A DNA stretch of 53,537 nucleotides, from positions 1 to 53,537 of the forward strand of contig DATIPQ010000019.1 in assembly GCA_035471785.1 (NCBI GenBank), written 5' to 3'. Of the stretch, positions 41,257 through 50,527 are shown piece after piece. The stretch comes from Acidobacteriota bacterium. Lineage in GTDB: Bacteria > Acidobacteriota > UBA6911 > RPQK01 > DATIPO01. A model generated the notes under the pieces. It was not told the DNA's origin and made no database searches. It worked only from the letters and a program-made list of their open reading frames with translations. The position numbers and the translations under genes are program-made. Position 1 is the first letter of the stretch. Each line of letters starts with the position of its first letter.

Positions 41257-42746
41257 GAGCGGGCCTCGAGGACGGCGCGGACCCGCTGGCGCACCCCCAC
41301 CACCGGATGAGCCAGCTTGAGATGCTTTCCTTTTTCCAGCAGCGACACCAACTGGTCGAGGGCAAGTCCCGAGGTGCGCAAGGTGAGCGCCACACGCAGG
41401 GGATGGAACAGGCTCTTGCCCCTGGCCCCGGTCCAGGATTTGACGGCGTTGACGGCGGCCTTGTAGGACTCCGCGTCGATATCGCCTTGCCCCTCCAGCT
41501 CCCGGTTCAGGGCCTCGATGACCTCCCAGGCGCCCTCTTCCTGCAAGGCCTCGCGGACTTCAGGGCGCTCCAGGCCGCGCTTGGGATGGAAGTCGAAGAC
41601 GACCCGGCAGTGCTCGGGGACCTGATCGAGGCGGTCCACGTACTTGGCTATGGCCTCCCACAACTCGGCCAGCCACTCCAGTTGCCGGCTGCCCTCCTCG
41701 ACTTCTCCCAGCCATCCATGCTGGCGCAGAAAGGGTGCCATCAGCTCGGCCACCTCCAGCGGCGGACGCTTCTTGAGGTGGCTGCGGTTGACCCAGTTGA
41801 GCTTCTCGGGATCGAAGGTGGCCGGGGACTTGTGGACCTTGCCCAGGTCGAACTGAGCGATCAGTTCCTCGGGCAGCAGGATCTCGTTGCCGTCGCCGGG
41901 AGGGGTCCAGCCTAAAAGCGCCAGGTAGTTGACCAGCGCCTCGGGCAGGTAGCCGCGGCGGCGAAACTCGTCCACCGAAGTGGCGCCATGACGCTTGGAG
42001 AGCTTATGTCCGTCGGTGCCTAAAATCGTAGACAGATGAGCGAACTCGGGCGGATCCAGATCGAGGGCCTCGTAGAGGAGGATCTGCTTGTGGGTATTGG
42101 TCAGATGCCCCTCGCCCCGAACCACGTGGGTGATGCCCATGCGGGCGTCGTCCACCACCACGGCAAAGTTGTATTGGGGAGAGCGGTCGGAACGCAGCAG
42201 CACGAAATCGGCGATGGTGGAGCAGTCGACTTCGACGGGACCGAAAACGCGGTCGACGAAGCCCACGCGTCCGCCCCTGACCTTGAAGCGCACGGTGGCC
42301 TGCTCACCGTCCTCGAGCCGCCGCCGAGCCTCCTCCGGATCGAGACTGCGGTCGCGTCCGATGTGGCGGGGCGGCTCGCCCTTGACTTGGCGGCGCCGGT
42401 CCTCCTCCAGCTCTTCGGGAGTGGCGAAGCAGTAGTAGGCGTGTCCCTCCTGCAAGAGGCGCTGAGCCGTTTCCTGATAGATGGCGTAGCGCTCGCTCTG
42501 GCGGTAGGGACCGGCATCTCCTCCGGCGCCGATGCCTTCGTCCCAATCCAGCCCCAGCCATTGCAGGTCGTCCAGCAGCGCCTCTTCAAAACGCTTCTCC
42601 GACCTTTCGGCGTCAGTGTCCTCTATGCGGACGATGTAGTCTCCATTTTTCTGGCGTGCGTAAAGCCAGTTGTAGAGCGCGGTTCTCACGTTGCCGACAT
42701 GAAGATGCCCGGTGGGACTGGGCGCGAATCTGAGTCGTACCGACAT
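41253..42746 (-). CDS. gltX: Glutamyl-tRNA synthetase
   Basis: Class I aminoacyl-tRNA synthetase, 497 residues. [20 protein letters not shown] holds the HIGH-type motif (HLHV) and [10 protein letters not shown] the KMSKS-type motif. The anticodon-binding helical domain occupies the C-terminal third. ATG 42746 is chosen over an upstream GTG-type start because the family begins right before RFAPSPTG and because TATACT lies 7 nt upstream (leaderless pattern). Only one gltX is in the window, so whether it discriminates Glu and Gln tRNAs cannot be judged. Confidence 0.96.
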   Translation of the reverse strand: MSVRLRFAPSPTGHLHVGNVRTALYNWLYARQKNGDYIVRIEDTDAERSEKRFEEALLDDLQWLGLDWDEGIGAGGDAGPYRQSERYAIYQETAQRLLQEGHAYYCFATPEELEEDRRRQVKGEPPRHIGRDRSLDPEEARRRLEDGEQATVRFKVRGGRVGFVDRVFGPVEVDCSTIADFVLLRSDRSPQYNFAVVVDDARMGITHVVRGEGHLTNTHKQILLYEALDLDPPEFAHLSTILGTDGHKLSKRHGATSVDEFRRRGYLPEALVNYLALLGWTPPGDGNEILLPEELIAQFDLGKVHKSPATFDPEKLNWVNRSHLKKRPPLEVAELMAPFLRQHGWLGEVEEGSRQLEWLAELWEAIAKYVDRLDQVPEHCRVVFDFHPKRGLERPEVREALQEEGAWEVIEALNRELEGQGDIDAESYKAAVNAVKSWTGARGKSLFHPLRVALTLRTSGLALDQLVSLLEKGKHLKLAHPVVGVRQRVRAVLEARS

Positions 42747-42753
42747 GCAGCGA

Positions 42754-42759
42754 AGTATA
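42754..42759 (-). promoter_or_regulatory. -10-like TATACT, 7 nt before gltX start
   Basis: Minus-strand TATACT followed by TCGCTGC and ATG. Confidence 0.55.
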
Positions 42760-42829
42760 TCGAATTCGTCCGCTCGCCGAAGCCGCCGCCTTGCGCGGAG
42801 ACCGCCCATTCCCGGATACTTCGGCCATC

Positions 42830-43939
42830 ATGGATGCTCTGCAAGAAATGAGGGAACGGCTGGGCCGTATCGACCGCGACATTCTCAAGCTGGTGGCCCA
42901 GCGCCAGAAGCTGGCGCTGGAAATCGGCAAGCGCAAAATGGACCGGGGCGCTCCCACCCGCGACTACAAGCAAGAGAAGGAGGTGGTGGATCGGGCCAAG
43001 CAAATCGCCCTGGAGATGGGCCTGCAGGAGCAGACCGCCGAAAAGCTCTCCCTGTTGCTTATCGAGGCTTCGCTGACGGCTCAAGAACAAGAGCGGGTCA
43101 GCCTGTCGGGAGAAGGCCTGGGGCAGAGAGCGCTGGTGGTGGGGGGAGCCGGCAAGATGGGACGCTGGATGTGCCGCTTCCTGGCCTCCCAGGGGTACTC
43201 GGTGGAAGTCGCCGACCCGGCCGGATCGCCCGACGGCTTCCCCCATGTCGAGGAGTGGTCGTCGTCTCCCCTCGATCACGAAATCATCGTCCTGGCCGCA
43301 CCCATGAAGGTCAGCAGCGAGATCCTCTCCAAAATGGCCGAAGATCCTCCCCGTGGACTGATCTTCGATATCGGCTCGCTCAAGAGTCCGCTCAGGGAGA
43401 GTCTGCGCAAGCTGGCGGCGGCGGGCGCCAGGGTGACCTCCATCCACCCCATGTTCGGACCCGACACCGAACTGCTCTCGCGGCGCCACGTGATATTCGT
43501 GGACGTAGGCGTCCCCCGCGCCACCCGGGAAGCCCGGCGGCTTTTCGAATCGACCATGGCCGTGCAAGTCGACACCGACCTGGAATCGCATGACCGCCTG
43601 ATCGCTTACGTGCTGGGCCTCTCCCATGCCCTCAACATCGCCTTCGCCACCGCCCTGGCCGAGTCGCAGGAAGCCCTGCCCACCCTGGCCAAGCTGTCCA
43701 GCACGACCTTCGAATCGCAACTCGAGGTGGCCTCGCGGGTTTCCGAAGACAACCCCCACATGTACTTCGAGATTCAGTCGCTTAACGACTACGGTACCGA
43801 GTCGCTGGCGGCCCTGCTCTACGCGGTCGAACGCATCCGTTCGGCGGTGCTGGCCAAAGACGAGAGACAGTTCGTCAGTCTCATGACCAAGGGCCGGCGC
43901 TACCTGGAAGGCGCCGCCGCCCAACGCAAGGAAGAGTAG
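42830..43939 (+). CDS. tyrA: Chorismate mutase-prephenate dehydrogenase fusion
   Basis: 369 residues joining two steps of tyrosine synthesis. Residues 1-90 are an AroQ-type helical chorismate mutase ([40 protein letters not shown]). Residues ~100-369 are the dehydrogenase: Rossmann GGAGKMG (105-111), [21 protein letters not shown] and [14 protein letters not shown]. The order is that of the enterobacterial T-protein. ATG 42830 is taken as the start, with the mutase helix beginning at once; an in-frame start at 42791 is less likely. It is divergent from gltX. Confidence 0.93.
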   Translation: MDALQEMRERLGRIDRDILKLVAQRQKLALEIGKRKMDRGAPTRDYKQEKEVVDRAKQIALEMGLQEQTAEKLSLLLIEASLTAQEQERVSLSGEGLGQRALVVGGAGKMGRWMCRFLASQGYSVEVADPAGSPDGFPHVEEWSSSPLDHEIIVLAAPMKVSSEILSKMAEDPPRGLIFDIGSLKSPLRESLRKLAAAGARVTSIHPMFGPDTELLSRRHVIFVDVGVPRATREARRLFESTMAVQVDTDLESHDRLIAYVLGLSHALNIAFATALAESQEALPTLAKLSSTTFESQLEVASRVSEDNPHMYFEIQSLNDYGTESLAALLYAVERIRSAVLAKDERQFVSLMTKGRRYLEGAAAQRKEE

Positions 43940-43995
43940 CGGCCGTGACGGCGGCAACCGTAGGAGGCGGAGCGGCGAACCGGCAGCATTCTCAG

Positions 43996-44173
43996 GATCG
44001 CCGCAAGGATGCGCCTCCCACCATTCATAGCGGTTGCCGGTACCCCTACCCCTCGACTTAGCCCGACTTAGCCCGCCGGGTACTCAGAACCTGCGAAAAG
44101 AATCAGCCACCCCCCAGGTTCAAGAAGTCTGCCCGGTTGCAGGACTGGTGGGAGGCGCATCCGTGCGGCGATC
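43996..44173. repeat. 28-bp inverted repeat with 122-nt spacer
   Basis: Left arm 43996-44023 (starts GATCGCCGCA, ends CTCCCACCA) and right arm 44146-44173 are reverse complements with one mismatch (A versus C). Confidence 0.85.
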
Positions 44174-44241
44174 TAGACCAAAGTTCAAAAGGGCATAAAG
44201 GATTAAGGACCGGCTGACCCGTTGGCAGAAGGACAAACCGC

Positions 44242-44247
44242 TAAAAT
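44242..44247 (+). promoter_or_regulatory. -10-like TAAAAT, 6 nt before VWFA gene start
   Basis: TAAAAT then AGTCTC and ATG 44254. Confidence 0.55.
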
Positions 44248-44253
44248 AGTCTC

Positions 44254-46002
44254 ATGCCATTGCCCCCCATCCTATACCTCGCCCTCCTCGCCCTGCTGCC
44301 CTTGAGCGCCCAGGGCGCGCAGGAGCCGGCCCCATACGAAGGCGTTTCCATAGAGGCCAACCGGGGCGACCAACTGATCATCCGCAACCACCGGGGACGG
44401 GTGCAGGTGAGTCCGGGCAACGGCTCCCGGGTCGAGGTCCGCTACCTGAAACATGCAGCTCGAGAGGCCGAGGGGGACCTGCAAGTCCTGCTGGTGCGCC
44501 ATCGTCACCGCATCATGCTGCACACCTACAACCTGGGAGATCCGGCAGCCTGGACCGATCTGCAAGTCCGCATTCCGGCCGATCTCGAGGTCAGCCTCAA
44601 CTCCATCTCGGCCCAGGTGCATGTGCGGGAGCTGAAAGGGCTTGTGAAGGTGGAAACGCTGCGCGGCCCGGTCATCCTGGAAGACCTGCAGGCCGAAGTG
44701 CTGCGGGCCTATTCCAGGAGCGGGACCATCCGCCTGATCAGCCGCGTCCAGCCGGGGGAGACGGTGCAGTTGTCGACCGATTACGGTGAGGTCGAATGCG
44801 ATCTGGCGTCGGGGCTTGACTTGCAACTCAGCGTTACCACAGGGGGCACCGTGAGTTGGGACGGATACCCCTCAGCCTTCGGCAAGCTGGAACGGAGCCT
44901 GGGCCGGGCCAAGCGGGCCTCCACCCTGCAGATCGCCAGCCACGCCGGCGACGTCTCCATCCGCCAGGGTGACGAAGCCCGCCTGCTCGAGGGCGGCGCC
45001 GACGAAGCTGGCCCTGCTGCCACGGACCGGCCTCCGCCCGTCCCGGCTTCCCAGCCGCCCGCCCTGCGTCCGCCGCAGCCCGAAGCTGCTCCTCAAGGTG
45101 CTGAGGGCGATCAGCAGGACGTTCCTGAGGAGGGGGTTTTCCGCGTCAACGTCGACCGCGTCAGGCTCAACGCCGTGGTACGGCACCAGGAGACGGGCGC
45201 CCTGCAAGCCGGGCTGAAGGCCGAAGACTTCCGCCTGTGGGAGGACGGAGTCGAGCAGCCCCTGACCAACTTCATGTCCGGCCAGGAGCCCTTTCACCTG
45301 CTCTTGCTGCTGGATGTCAGCGGCTCCACCGCCGACTATATCCGTCTGCTGCGCCAGGCCACCGTCAGGTTCATCGAGCAGATGCGCCCCAGCGACCGCA
45401 TCGCGGTGGCCACCTTCAGCCAGCAGGTGCGATGGATATCGGGATTCACTCAAGACCGCGAACTGCTCAAGCGGGCCGTCCGCCGCCTGCGTCCCGAAGG
45501 AGCCACCGCCCTCTATGAAGCGGTCCACCAGGCCTTGGGCAGGCTGGGTCAGATCGAAGGACGCAAGGCACTGGTGATTTTCAGCGACGGAGTGGACGAC
45601 TCGCTGCTGGGCGATTTCGAGTCCGCCCCCGACCGCACCTTCCTGGAAACCTACCAGGCGGCGCTGGAATCGGATTCGATTCTCTACACCATCCACCTCG
45701 ACACCCAGGATTTCTACGGGTCGGCTCTGGAGGTTTACGGCAACGTCATCGCCGAAATGGCCTATCGCGAAGCCCGCGGTCAACTGCGGCGGCTGGCTCA
45801 ACTGACGGGAGGACGTCTCTACCAGCCCAGCAACGCCGGCCAGCTTTCCCCCGCCTATGAGGAGATAGCCGAGGAACTGCGCAGCCTCTACACGCTGGCC
45901 TACCAGCCTCCCTCCTCTCCCTCGGCGGCCTACAAGCGCATCCAGGTCAAGGTGGCCGGACGGCCTCAACTGGCGGTTCGCCATCGTCGCGGATACTACT
46001 GA
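44254..46002 (+). CDS. Exported DUF4097-like/VWFA protein (acidobacterial VWFA type)
   Basis: 582 residues. A signal peptide (MPLPPILYLALLALLPLSAQ-GA) is followed by a beta-helical DUF4097-type adhesin-like half (~28-240, repeated strands such as LEVSLNSISAQVHVRELKG and VKVETLRGPVILEDLQAEV). A Pro/Ala-rich linker (~250-290) leads to a von Willebrand A domain of the VWFA-related type. The MIDAS motif is DVSGS (354-358), preceded by FRVNVDRVRLNAVV and LKAEDFRLWEDGVEQPL. It should lie in the periplasm or on the surface and bind proteins through a metal ion. Ligand unknown. It is predicted to be leaderless. Confidence 0.85.
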   Translation: MPLPPILYLALLALLPLSAQGAQEPAPYEGVSIEANRGDQLIIRNHRGRVQVSPGNGSRVEVRYLKHAAREAEGDLQVLLVRHRHRIMLHTYNLGDPAAWTDLQVRIPADLEVSLNSISAQVHVRELKGLVKVETLRGPVILEDLQAEVLRAYSRSGTIRLISRVQPGETVQLSTDYGEVECDLASGLDLQLSVTTGGTVSWDGYPSAFGKLERSLGRAKRASTLQIASHAGDVSIRQGDEARLLEGGADEAGPAATDRPPPVPASQPPALRPPQPEAAPQGAEGDQQDVPEEGVFRVNVDRVRLNAVVRHQETGALQAGLKAEDFRLWEDGVEQPLTNFMSGQEPFHLLLLLDVSGSTADYIRLLRQATVRFIEQMRPSDRIAVATFSQQVRWISGFTQDRELLKRAVRRLRPEGATALYEAVHQALGRLGQIEGRKALVIFSDGVDDSLLGDFESAPDRTFLETYQAALESDSILYTIHLDTQDFYGSALEVYGNVIAEMAYREARGQLRRLAQLTGGRLYQPSNAGQLSPAYEEIAEELRSLYTLAYQPPSSPSAAYKRIQVKVAGRPQLAVRHRRGYY

Positions 46003-46069
46003 AGGCGCTCGTCAGGGCCGGCAGAGTTTGGCCCGCAAGCACAGAGTACGATACATTTCCACTTCGAAT

Positions 46070-48430
46070 ATGACGAAACACTTCAAACAAGTGCGTTTCG
46101 GCAAGCGCCTGCGCGAGGCGGCCTCGGACCCGCGTTTCTTCGAGCAGGTTCACGTCGTCTTCGGCGGAACCGGGGCCGTGGGCGGAGCCATGGCTATGGG
46201 CGTGCTCGACTTTTATCGGGAAGCGTTGCGTCACGGGAAACAGGAGGCCGCACCCCACCTGGTGCTGACTGGACATACCCACCGCGAGATACGCGACTTT
46301 ACCCAAAGCCTCTTCGGCATTCATGAACGCGACTACGGGTGCAAGCCCGAACGCATACCGGAAGTGGGCTACCGCATGGCTTCGGGAGCCGTTATCGAAC
46401 TGGAAACGCTGTCAATCGACCCCTCCATCCCGGAGATGAAGAACGCGGCCCGCAAGCGCGCCGAAGAGGTGGAGGCCGCCGCCAAGGCCTTCCAGGAGCG
46501 CCGTGGGGTCAAGCCGGACGCCTCCATCGAAGAGCGCGTTCAGGTGCTGGCCGAGGCCCTGCAGGCGCAGAGCGCGCATCCCTTCACCAGCTTCCTGCAG
46601 GATTTCCGGGGCCGCCGCGGGCTGCCCCGCGAGGGGCGGAGATTTCAGAGCGTGGTGGTCTCCATTCCCCTGGCCAGCGTTGCCACCTATCAGCTCGGCG
46701 ATCTGGAAAGCTTCGCCGCCGCCATGGGCATACCCGAAGGCAAGCTGCTCTCGGATCTGAAGGAAGTTTACCTGCGGGTCTTCCCCGAGGATCTGGGACA
46801 CATTTCCCGCCAACTGGCCGAGGAGGTGCTGGTGGCCCACACCACCGGCATCGGAGGCATGTACGACGAAGACCCGGAGGGCGTACGGACCATCCGCCTG
46901 GGCTTCGCACACAGCGGGTCGCAGGAAATGCTGCGCACCAAGCAGGTTTTCGCCGAGAAACTGACCGACCTTTACGCCGAGCGGGGGATCCGCATGCTGG
47001 TGACCGCCGCCGCCATCGGAATCGACGCCATCCTGCACAAGAAGTCGCCTCCCGTCCAGTCGGCAGCTCGGGGCAAGCTGGCCAAGGCCATGCGGGCCGG
47101 CCACGAGGTGATTCCCCAGGCCGACTACGACGGGGGCACCATCCACGTCTATCCGCCTGAGCACGTAGAAATCTCCAATCCCAGCCACCGTGAGCTGGCC
47201 TTCAGCGCGGGCGCGCCGCTGGTTTGCGATTACGTGATCAAGAGCGGCGAGAACGGCTATTTCAGCGTCCCCAACGCCGACGCCCTCTACCGGGTGATGC
47301 GGGTCGCCTCGGCCAGCGAGTTGGGATTCACCCTGGCCCGCACAGCCGTCTTCGGAGACGATCCCCAGGCGCCCCGCTTCGTCGACAACGTCTGCTACTA
47401 CACAGAGACCGACAACTCGCGCCAGGTCTTCGACTTGCTGCAACAGCAGCCCCTGCGCTTGAACCAAACCACCGGACTCCAGGCCAAGGCCCTGCAGGAC
47501 CTGGGATCGCCCAAACATCAGGCCGAATTGCATTTGCTGGGCCTGCTCATCTTGCTCCATCGCCTCAGGACGCTCGATTTTTCCTCCATCGAGCAGCACG
47601 TCGACCTGGAGTATTTCGATCCCAACGGCTATTTCGAAGCCCACAGCCGTCCGCTGACGCTGGACCGCGTGGCCGACTGGGATCCCCTGAAGCTGGCCCA
47701 ACAACTGAAGATCCTGGTGACGGCCCGGGACGAACACGACCTGGAAGGTCTGCGCAGCATCGATTTCCCCCATCATCAGAGGCGCGAGGCGGCCTGGCGC
47801 ATCCTCAGGGCGGTGCTGCGGGCGGTTTGGGCCATCCCCTCGTTGGGCTCGCCCATCCTTTACCAGGAAGAGGACAAGACCATGATCGCCGCCGGATACT
47901 TCCTGGCGCCTATCGACAGGGTGTGGGCTCATGACTACGGGCTCATCAGCTACTTGCGCGAGGAGTATCGCAAGGCCGAGACGGCGCTTGGCCGCGGCCG
48001 GGGGATCTCGAGCGACGAGGACTTCCAGCGTTTTTGCGAGTTTCACTTCGCCAACGGGTTCGTCGACCTGCGTCCTCAGGCCACTTTGGTGACCGCCCTC
48101 AGCCATCAGGAAGACCTGCGCGGCAAGGTTCACGTTCACCCCGACGAGGACTCGCTGCGTCAGGCCCTCAATGAGCTGGAGCCTTATTCCTACTTCACTA
48201 GCAGCGGACTGGTGGCTCTGCTCCTGCGCCTCAAGGGACTGGCCCGCTGGGCCCGCCAGCTCAACTACGAACTGGGCACGGCCAACGGCTTCCGCGTCCA
48301 CTTCGTCTACGACGAGACGGGACGCGCCCTGCTGGTCCCCGGCGTGGTGGAGGCCTTCCGCATGGTCTCGGAGGGACTGGAGAAGAACACGGGCACCGAA
48401 ATGCTGGACGGATACTGGGGCTACGAATGA
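46070..48430 (+). CDS. Large protein of unknown function with N-terminal Rossmann-like motif
   Basis: 786 residues; I do not recognise the family. Residues 26-45 (QVHVVFGGTGAVGGAMAMGV) look like a nucleotide-binding GxGxxG loop. No signal peptide or membrane segment is seen, so it is probably cytoplasmic. Other notable stretches are HLVLTGHTHREIRDF, VLVAHTTGIGGMYDEDPEGV, MLVTAAAIGIDAILHKKS and FFSAGAPLVCDYVIKSGENG-like text near residue 390. The second half is helical. Its stop overlaps the start of the fused E1 gene (ATGA), so both are made together, suggesting an NAD(P)-linked step near a 2-oxoacid dehydrogenase. ATG 46070 is preferred over TTG 46028; no clear Shine-Dalgarno. Confidence 0.75.
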   Translation: MTKHFKQVRFGKRLREAASDPRFFEQVHVVFGGTGAVGGAMAMGVLDFYREALRHGKQEAAPHLVLTGHTHREIRDFTQSLFGIHERDYGCKPERIPEVGYRMASGAVIELETLSIDPSIPEMKNAARKRAEEVEAAAKAFQERRGVKPDASIEERVQVLAEALQAQSAHPFTSFLQDFRGRRGLPREGRRFQSVVVSIPLASVATYQLGDLESFAAAMGIPEGKLLSDLKEVYLRVFPEDLGHISRQLAEEVLVAHTTGIGGMYDEDPEGVRTIRLGFAHSGSQEMLRTKQVFAEKLTDLYAERGIRMLVTAAAIGIDAILHKKSPPVQSAARGKLAKAMRAGHEVIPQADYDGGTIHVYPPEHVEISNPSHRELAFSAGAPLVCDYVIKSGENGYFSVPNADALYRVMRVASASELGFTLARTAVFGDDPQAPRFVDNVCYYTETDNSRQVFDLLQQQPLRLNQTTGLQAKALQDLGSPKHQAELHLLGLLILLHRLRTLDFSSIEQHVDLEYFDPNGYFEAHSRPLTLDRVADWDPLKLAQQLKILVTARDEHDLEGLRSIDFPHHQRREAAWRILRAVLRAVWAIPSLGSPILYQEEDKTMIAAGYFLAPIDRVWAHDYGLISYLREEYRKAETALGRGRGISSDEDFQRFCEFHFANGFVDLRPQATLVTALSHQEDLRGKVHVHPDEDSLRQALNELEPYSYFTSSGLVALLLRLKGLARWARQLNYELGTANGFRVHFVYDETGRALLVPGVVEAFRMVSEGLEKNTGTEMLDGYWGYE

Positions 48431-50508
48431 GCAAGTTGCACCCCGATTTCAACTGGAAGCAGGCAGCCCGGCTGATCCTCACCTCGCGACGCATCGACGA
48501 GGTGGAGGAAACCCGCCTGGTGCCCGAGAAAAAGGTGCTCTACCAGTTTTCGGCCCGCGGCCATGAACTCATCCAGGTGCTGCTGGGGAGCCTGCTCGAT
48601 CATCCCCACGATGCCGCCAGCGCCTACTACCGCTCGCGTCCTCTGCTGCTGACGCTGGGCGTGGAAGTGGAGGACGCCATGGCGGGCCCGCTCATGCGCA
48701 GCGGAGGCTACAGCGGCGGACGCGACATCGGGGTGGTCTGCAACAAACCCTCCAGCGCGGGCGGGCAGGGGGTCACAGTCCTGCCCATGTCGGGCGACGT
48801 GGGCTCGCAGTACACGCCCGCCGCCGGATGGGCCCAATCCATCCTCTACCGCCGCGACGTGCTTGAGGACGAAGCATGGAACGGAGCGGTCACGGTAGTG
48901 CTGGGCGGGGAAGGATCGGTGGCCACCAACGGCTTCTGGTCCAGCCTGACCATGGCCACGACGCTCAAGCTGCCGCTGCTTTTCTTCATCGAAGACAACG
49001 GCTACGCCATCTCGGTTCCGGCCCATTTGCAGACCCCCGGCGGAAACATCGCCGCTAATCTGGAGTCCTTCGGCAATCTCTCCGTGCTGGAAGGCGACGG
49101 CACCGACCCTTATGACTGCGCCGGCAAGATCAAGCAGGCCGTCGAACAGGTGCGCGGCGGGGAGGGACCGGCCCTGATCCGCCTCACCGTCCCCCGCCTG
49201 AGCGGACATTCGGGCCAGGACACCCAAGCCTACAAGAGCAGCGAAGAAGTCGAAAAAGAGCGTGAGAGCGACCCGCTGGAGCGGCTCAAGCAGGCGCTGA
49301 TCCCCTCGCTGCTCTCCGACGACGAGTGGAAGGTGCTGACAGCCGAGGTCGAGGAAGCCGTGGAAGAGGCTCTGGAGAAGGCGCTCGAGCGTCCTCAACC
49401 CGAACCTTCGAGCGTCAAGCGCTATCTCTTCGCCGAGGAGGCCCCTGACGGGTCCGTCGAATCCTCGCAGCAAGGCGGACTGGCGGCCGAGGGACACCAG
49501 TTTCCAGATTCCTCCAGCGAGCCGCAGCCCGAGGGCAACCGCATCAACATGCTCACCGCCATCCGCAAGACGCTGCAAGCCGAACTCGAAAGCAATCCCA
49601 AACTGCTCGTCTTCGGCGAGGACGTGGGGCCCAAGGGAGGCGTCCACGCCGCCACCATGGGCTTGCAGGAGGCCTTCGGCTGCCAGCGCGTCTTCGACAC
49701 CAGCCTGAGCGAAGAAGGCATCATCGGACGCTCGGTGGGCATGGCCCTGGCCGGACTCATGCCGGTGGCCGAAATCCAGTTCCGCAAGTATGCCGATCCC
49801 GCCGCCGAGCAGCTCAACAACTGCGGCACCTTGCGCTGGCGGACCAACAACCGCTTCGCCGCGCCCATCGTGGTGCGAATGCCGGGAGGCTACTTCAAGT
49901 GCGGGGACCCCTGGCACAGCGTCTCGGGCGAGGTCCTCTGGGCCCACGCCCCCGGATGGCAGGTGGCCATGCCTTCGAATGCCGAGGACGCGGTGGGACT
50001 GCTGCGGGCCGCCATGCGCTCGCCCAATCCCACCATCTTCTTCGAGCACCGCTACCTGCTCGATGCCCCCGTAGCCCGGCGTCCCTACCCCGGCGACCAA
50101 TATCTGCTGCCTTTCGGACAGGCCGCCCATTTGAGCGAGGGAGATCAATTGACCATCGTGACCTGGGGCGCCATGGTGGAGCGTTGCATGCAAGCGGTGG
50201 AACAGTCGGGCAAGGACTGTCACCTGATCGACCTGCGCACCATCTCTCCCTGGGACCAGGAGGCGGTGGTGGAATCGGTGCGCCGCACCATGCGCTGCCT
50301 CATCGTCCACGAGGACGGACAGACCGCCGGTTTCGGAGCCGAAATCGCCGCCGTCCTCACCAAGGAGGCCTTTTTCCGCCTCGACGCACCCATTGAACGC
50401 ATGGCCGTCCCCGACCTGCCCATCCCCCACAACGTGGGACTGATGACCGCCATCCTCCCGGGTGTCGACGCCATCGCCCAGAAGATCGTGGATTTGGTTG
50501 AATTTTAA
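48427..50508 (+). CDS. Fused alpha/beta E1 subunit of a 2-oxoacid dehydrogenase complex
   Basis: Thiamine-diphosphate-dependent decarboxylase of the branched-chain/2-oxoacid dehydrogenase type. 693 residues with alpha and beta halves in one chain. The alpha half (~1-300) carries a TPP motif GGEGSVATNGFW...FFIEDNGYAIS, a variant of GDG...NN. An acidic linker (~300-370) follows. The beta half (~375-693) has INMLTAIRKTL, VFGEDVGPKGGVHAAT and IPHNVGLMTAILPG. Separate alpha and beta genes are the commoner state. It precedes the E2 gene by 19 nt; no E3 lipoamide dehydrogenase is in the window. The likely substrate is a branched-chain 2-oxo acid, but pyruvate or others remain possible. Confidence 0.9.
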   Translation: MSKLHPDFNWKQAARLILTSRRIDEVEETRLVPEKKVLYQFSARGHELIQVLLGSLLDHPHDAASAYYRSRPLLLTLGVEVEDAMAGPLMRSGGYSGGRDIGVVCNKPSSAGGQGVTVLPMSGDVGSQYTPAAGWAQSILYRRDVLEDEAWNGAVTVVLGGEGSVATNGFWSSLTMATTLKLPLLFFIEDNGYAISVPAHLQTPGGNIAANLESFGNLSVLEGDGTDPYDCAGKIKQAVEQVRGGEGPALIRLTVPRLSGHSGQDTQAYKSSEEVEKERESDPLERLKQALIPSLLSDDEWKVLTAEVEEAVEEALEKALERPQPEPSSVKRYLFAEEAPDGSVESSQQGGLAAEGHQFPDSSSEPQPEGNRINMLTAIRKTLQAELESNPKLLVFGEDVGPKGGVHAATMGLQEAFGCQRVFDTSLSEEGIIGRSVGMALAGLMPVAEIQFRKYADPAAEQLNNCGTLRWRTNNRFAAPIVVRMPGGYFKCGDPWHSVSGEVLWAHAPGWQVAMPSNAEDAVGLLRAAMRSPNPTIFFEHRYLLDAPVARRPYPGDQYLLPFGQAAHLSEGDQLTIVTWGAMVERCMQAVEQSGKDCHLIDLRTISPWDQEAVVESVRRTMRCLIVHEDGQTAGFGAEIAAVLTKEAFFRLDAPIERMAVPDLPIPHNVGLMTAILPGVDAIAQKIVDLVEF

Positions 50509-50515
50509 CCTCCGG

Positions 50516-50521
50516 TAGAAT
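50516..50521 (+). promoter_or_regulatory. -10-like TAGAAT, 6 nt before E2 start
   Basis: TAGAAT then GCTCCT and ATG 50528, with TTGGTT (50494-50499) at 16 nt as a possible -35. It implies an internal, leaderless E2 transcript. Confidence 0.5.
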
Positions 50522-50527
50522 GCTCCT

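Larger units (their letters stand above)
43940..44253. other. 314-nt gap with structured inverted repeats
   Basis: No gene seen. Besides the 28-bp inverted repeat there is a CGGCAACCG (43952-43960)/CGGTTGCCG (44031-44039) inverted pair. A tandem pair of CGACTTAGCC occurs at 44054-44063 and 44064-44073. The right end carries the promoter of the VWFA gene. It looks like a small inverted-repeat element, possibly non-autonomous and mobile. Confidence 0.6.

Noticed and set aside
42791-42829. Upstream in-frame start for tyrA
   Set aside because: The extension overlaps the predicted gltX promoter region and adds residues not seen before AroQ-type mutase helices.
48421-50430. 669-codon open frame antisense to the E1 gene; similar long antisense frames over hslU, the carboxylases, feoB and the 786-residue gene
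   Set aside because: GC-rich codon use suppresses stops on the opposite strand. Their translations are low-complexity and match no family, while the sense frames do.
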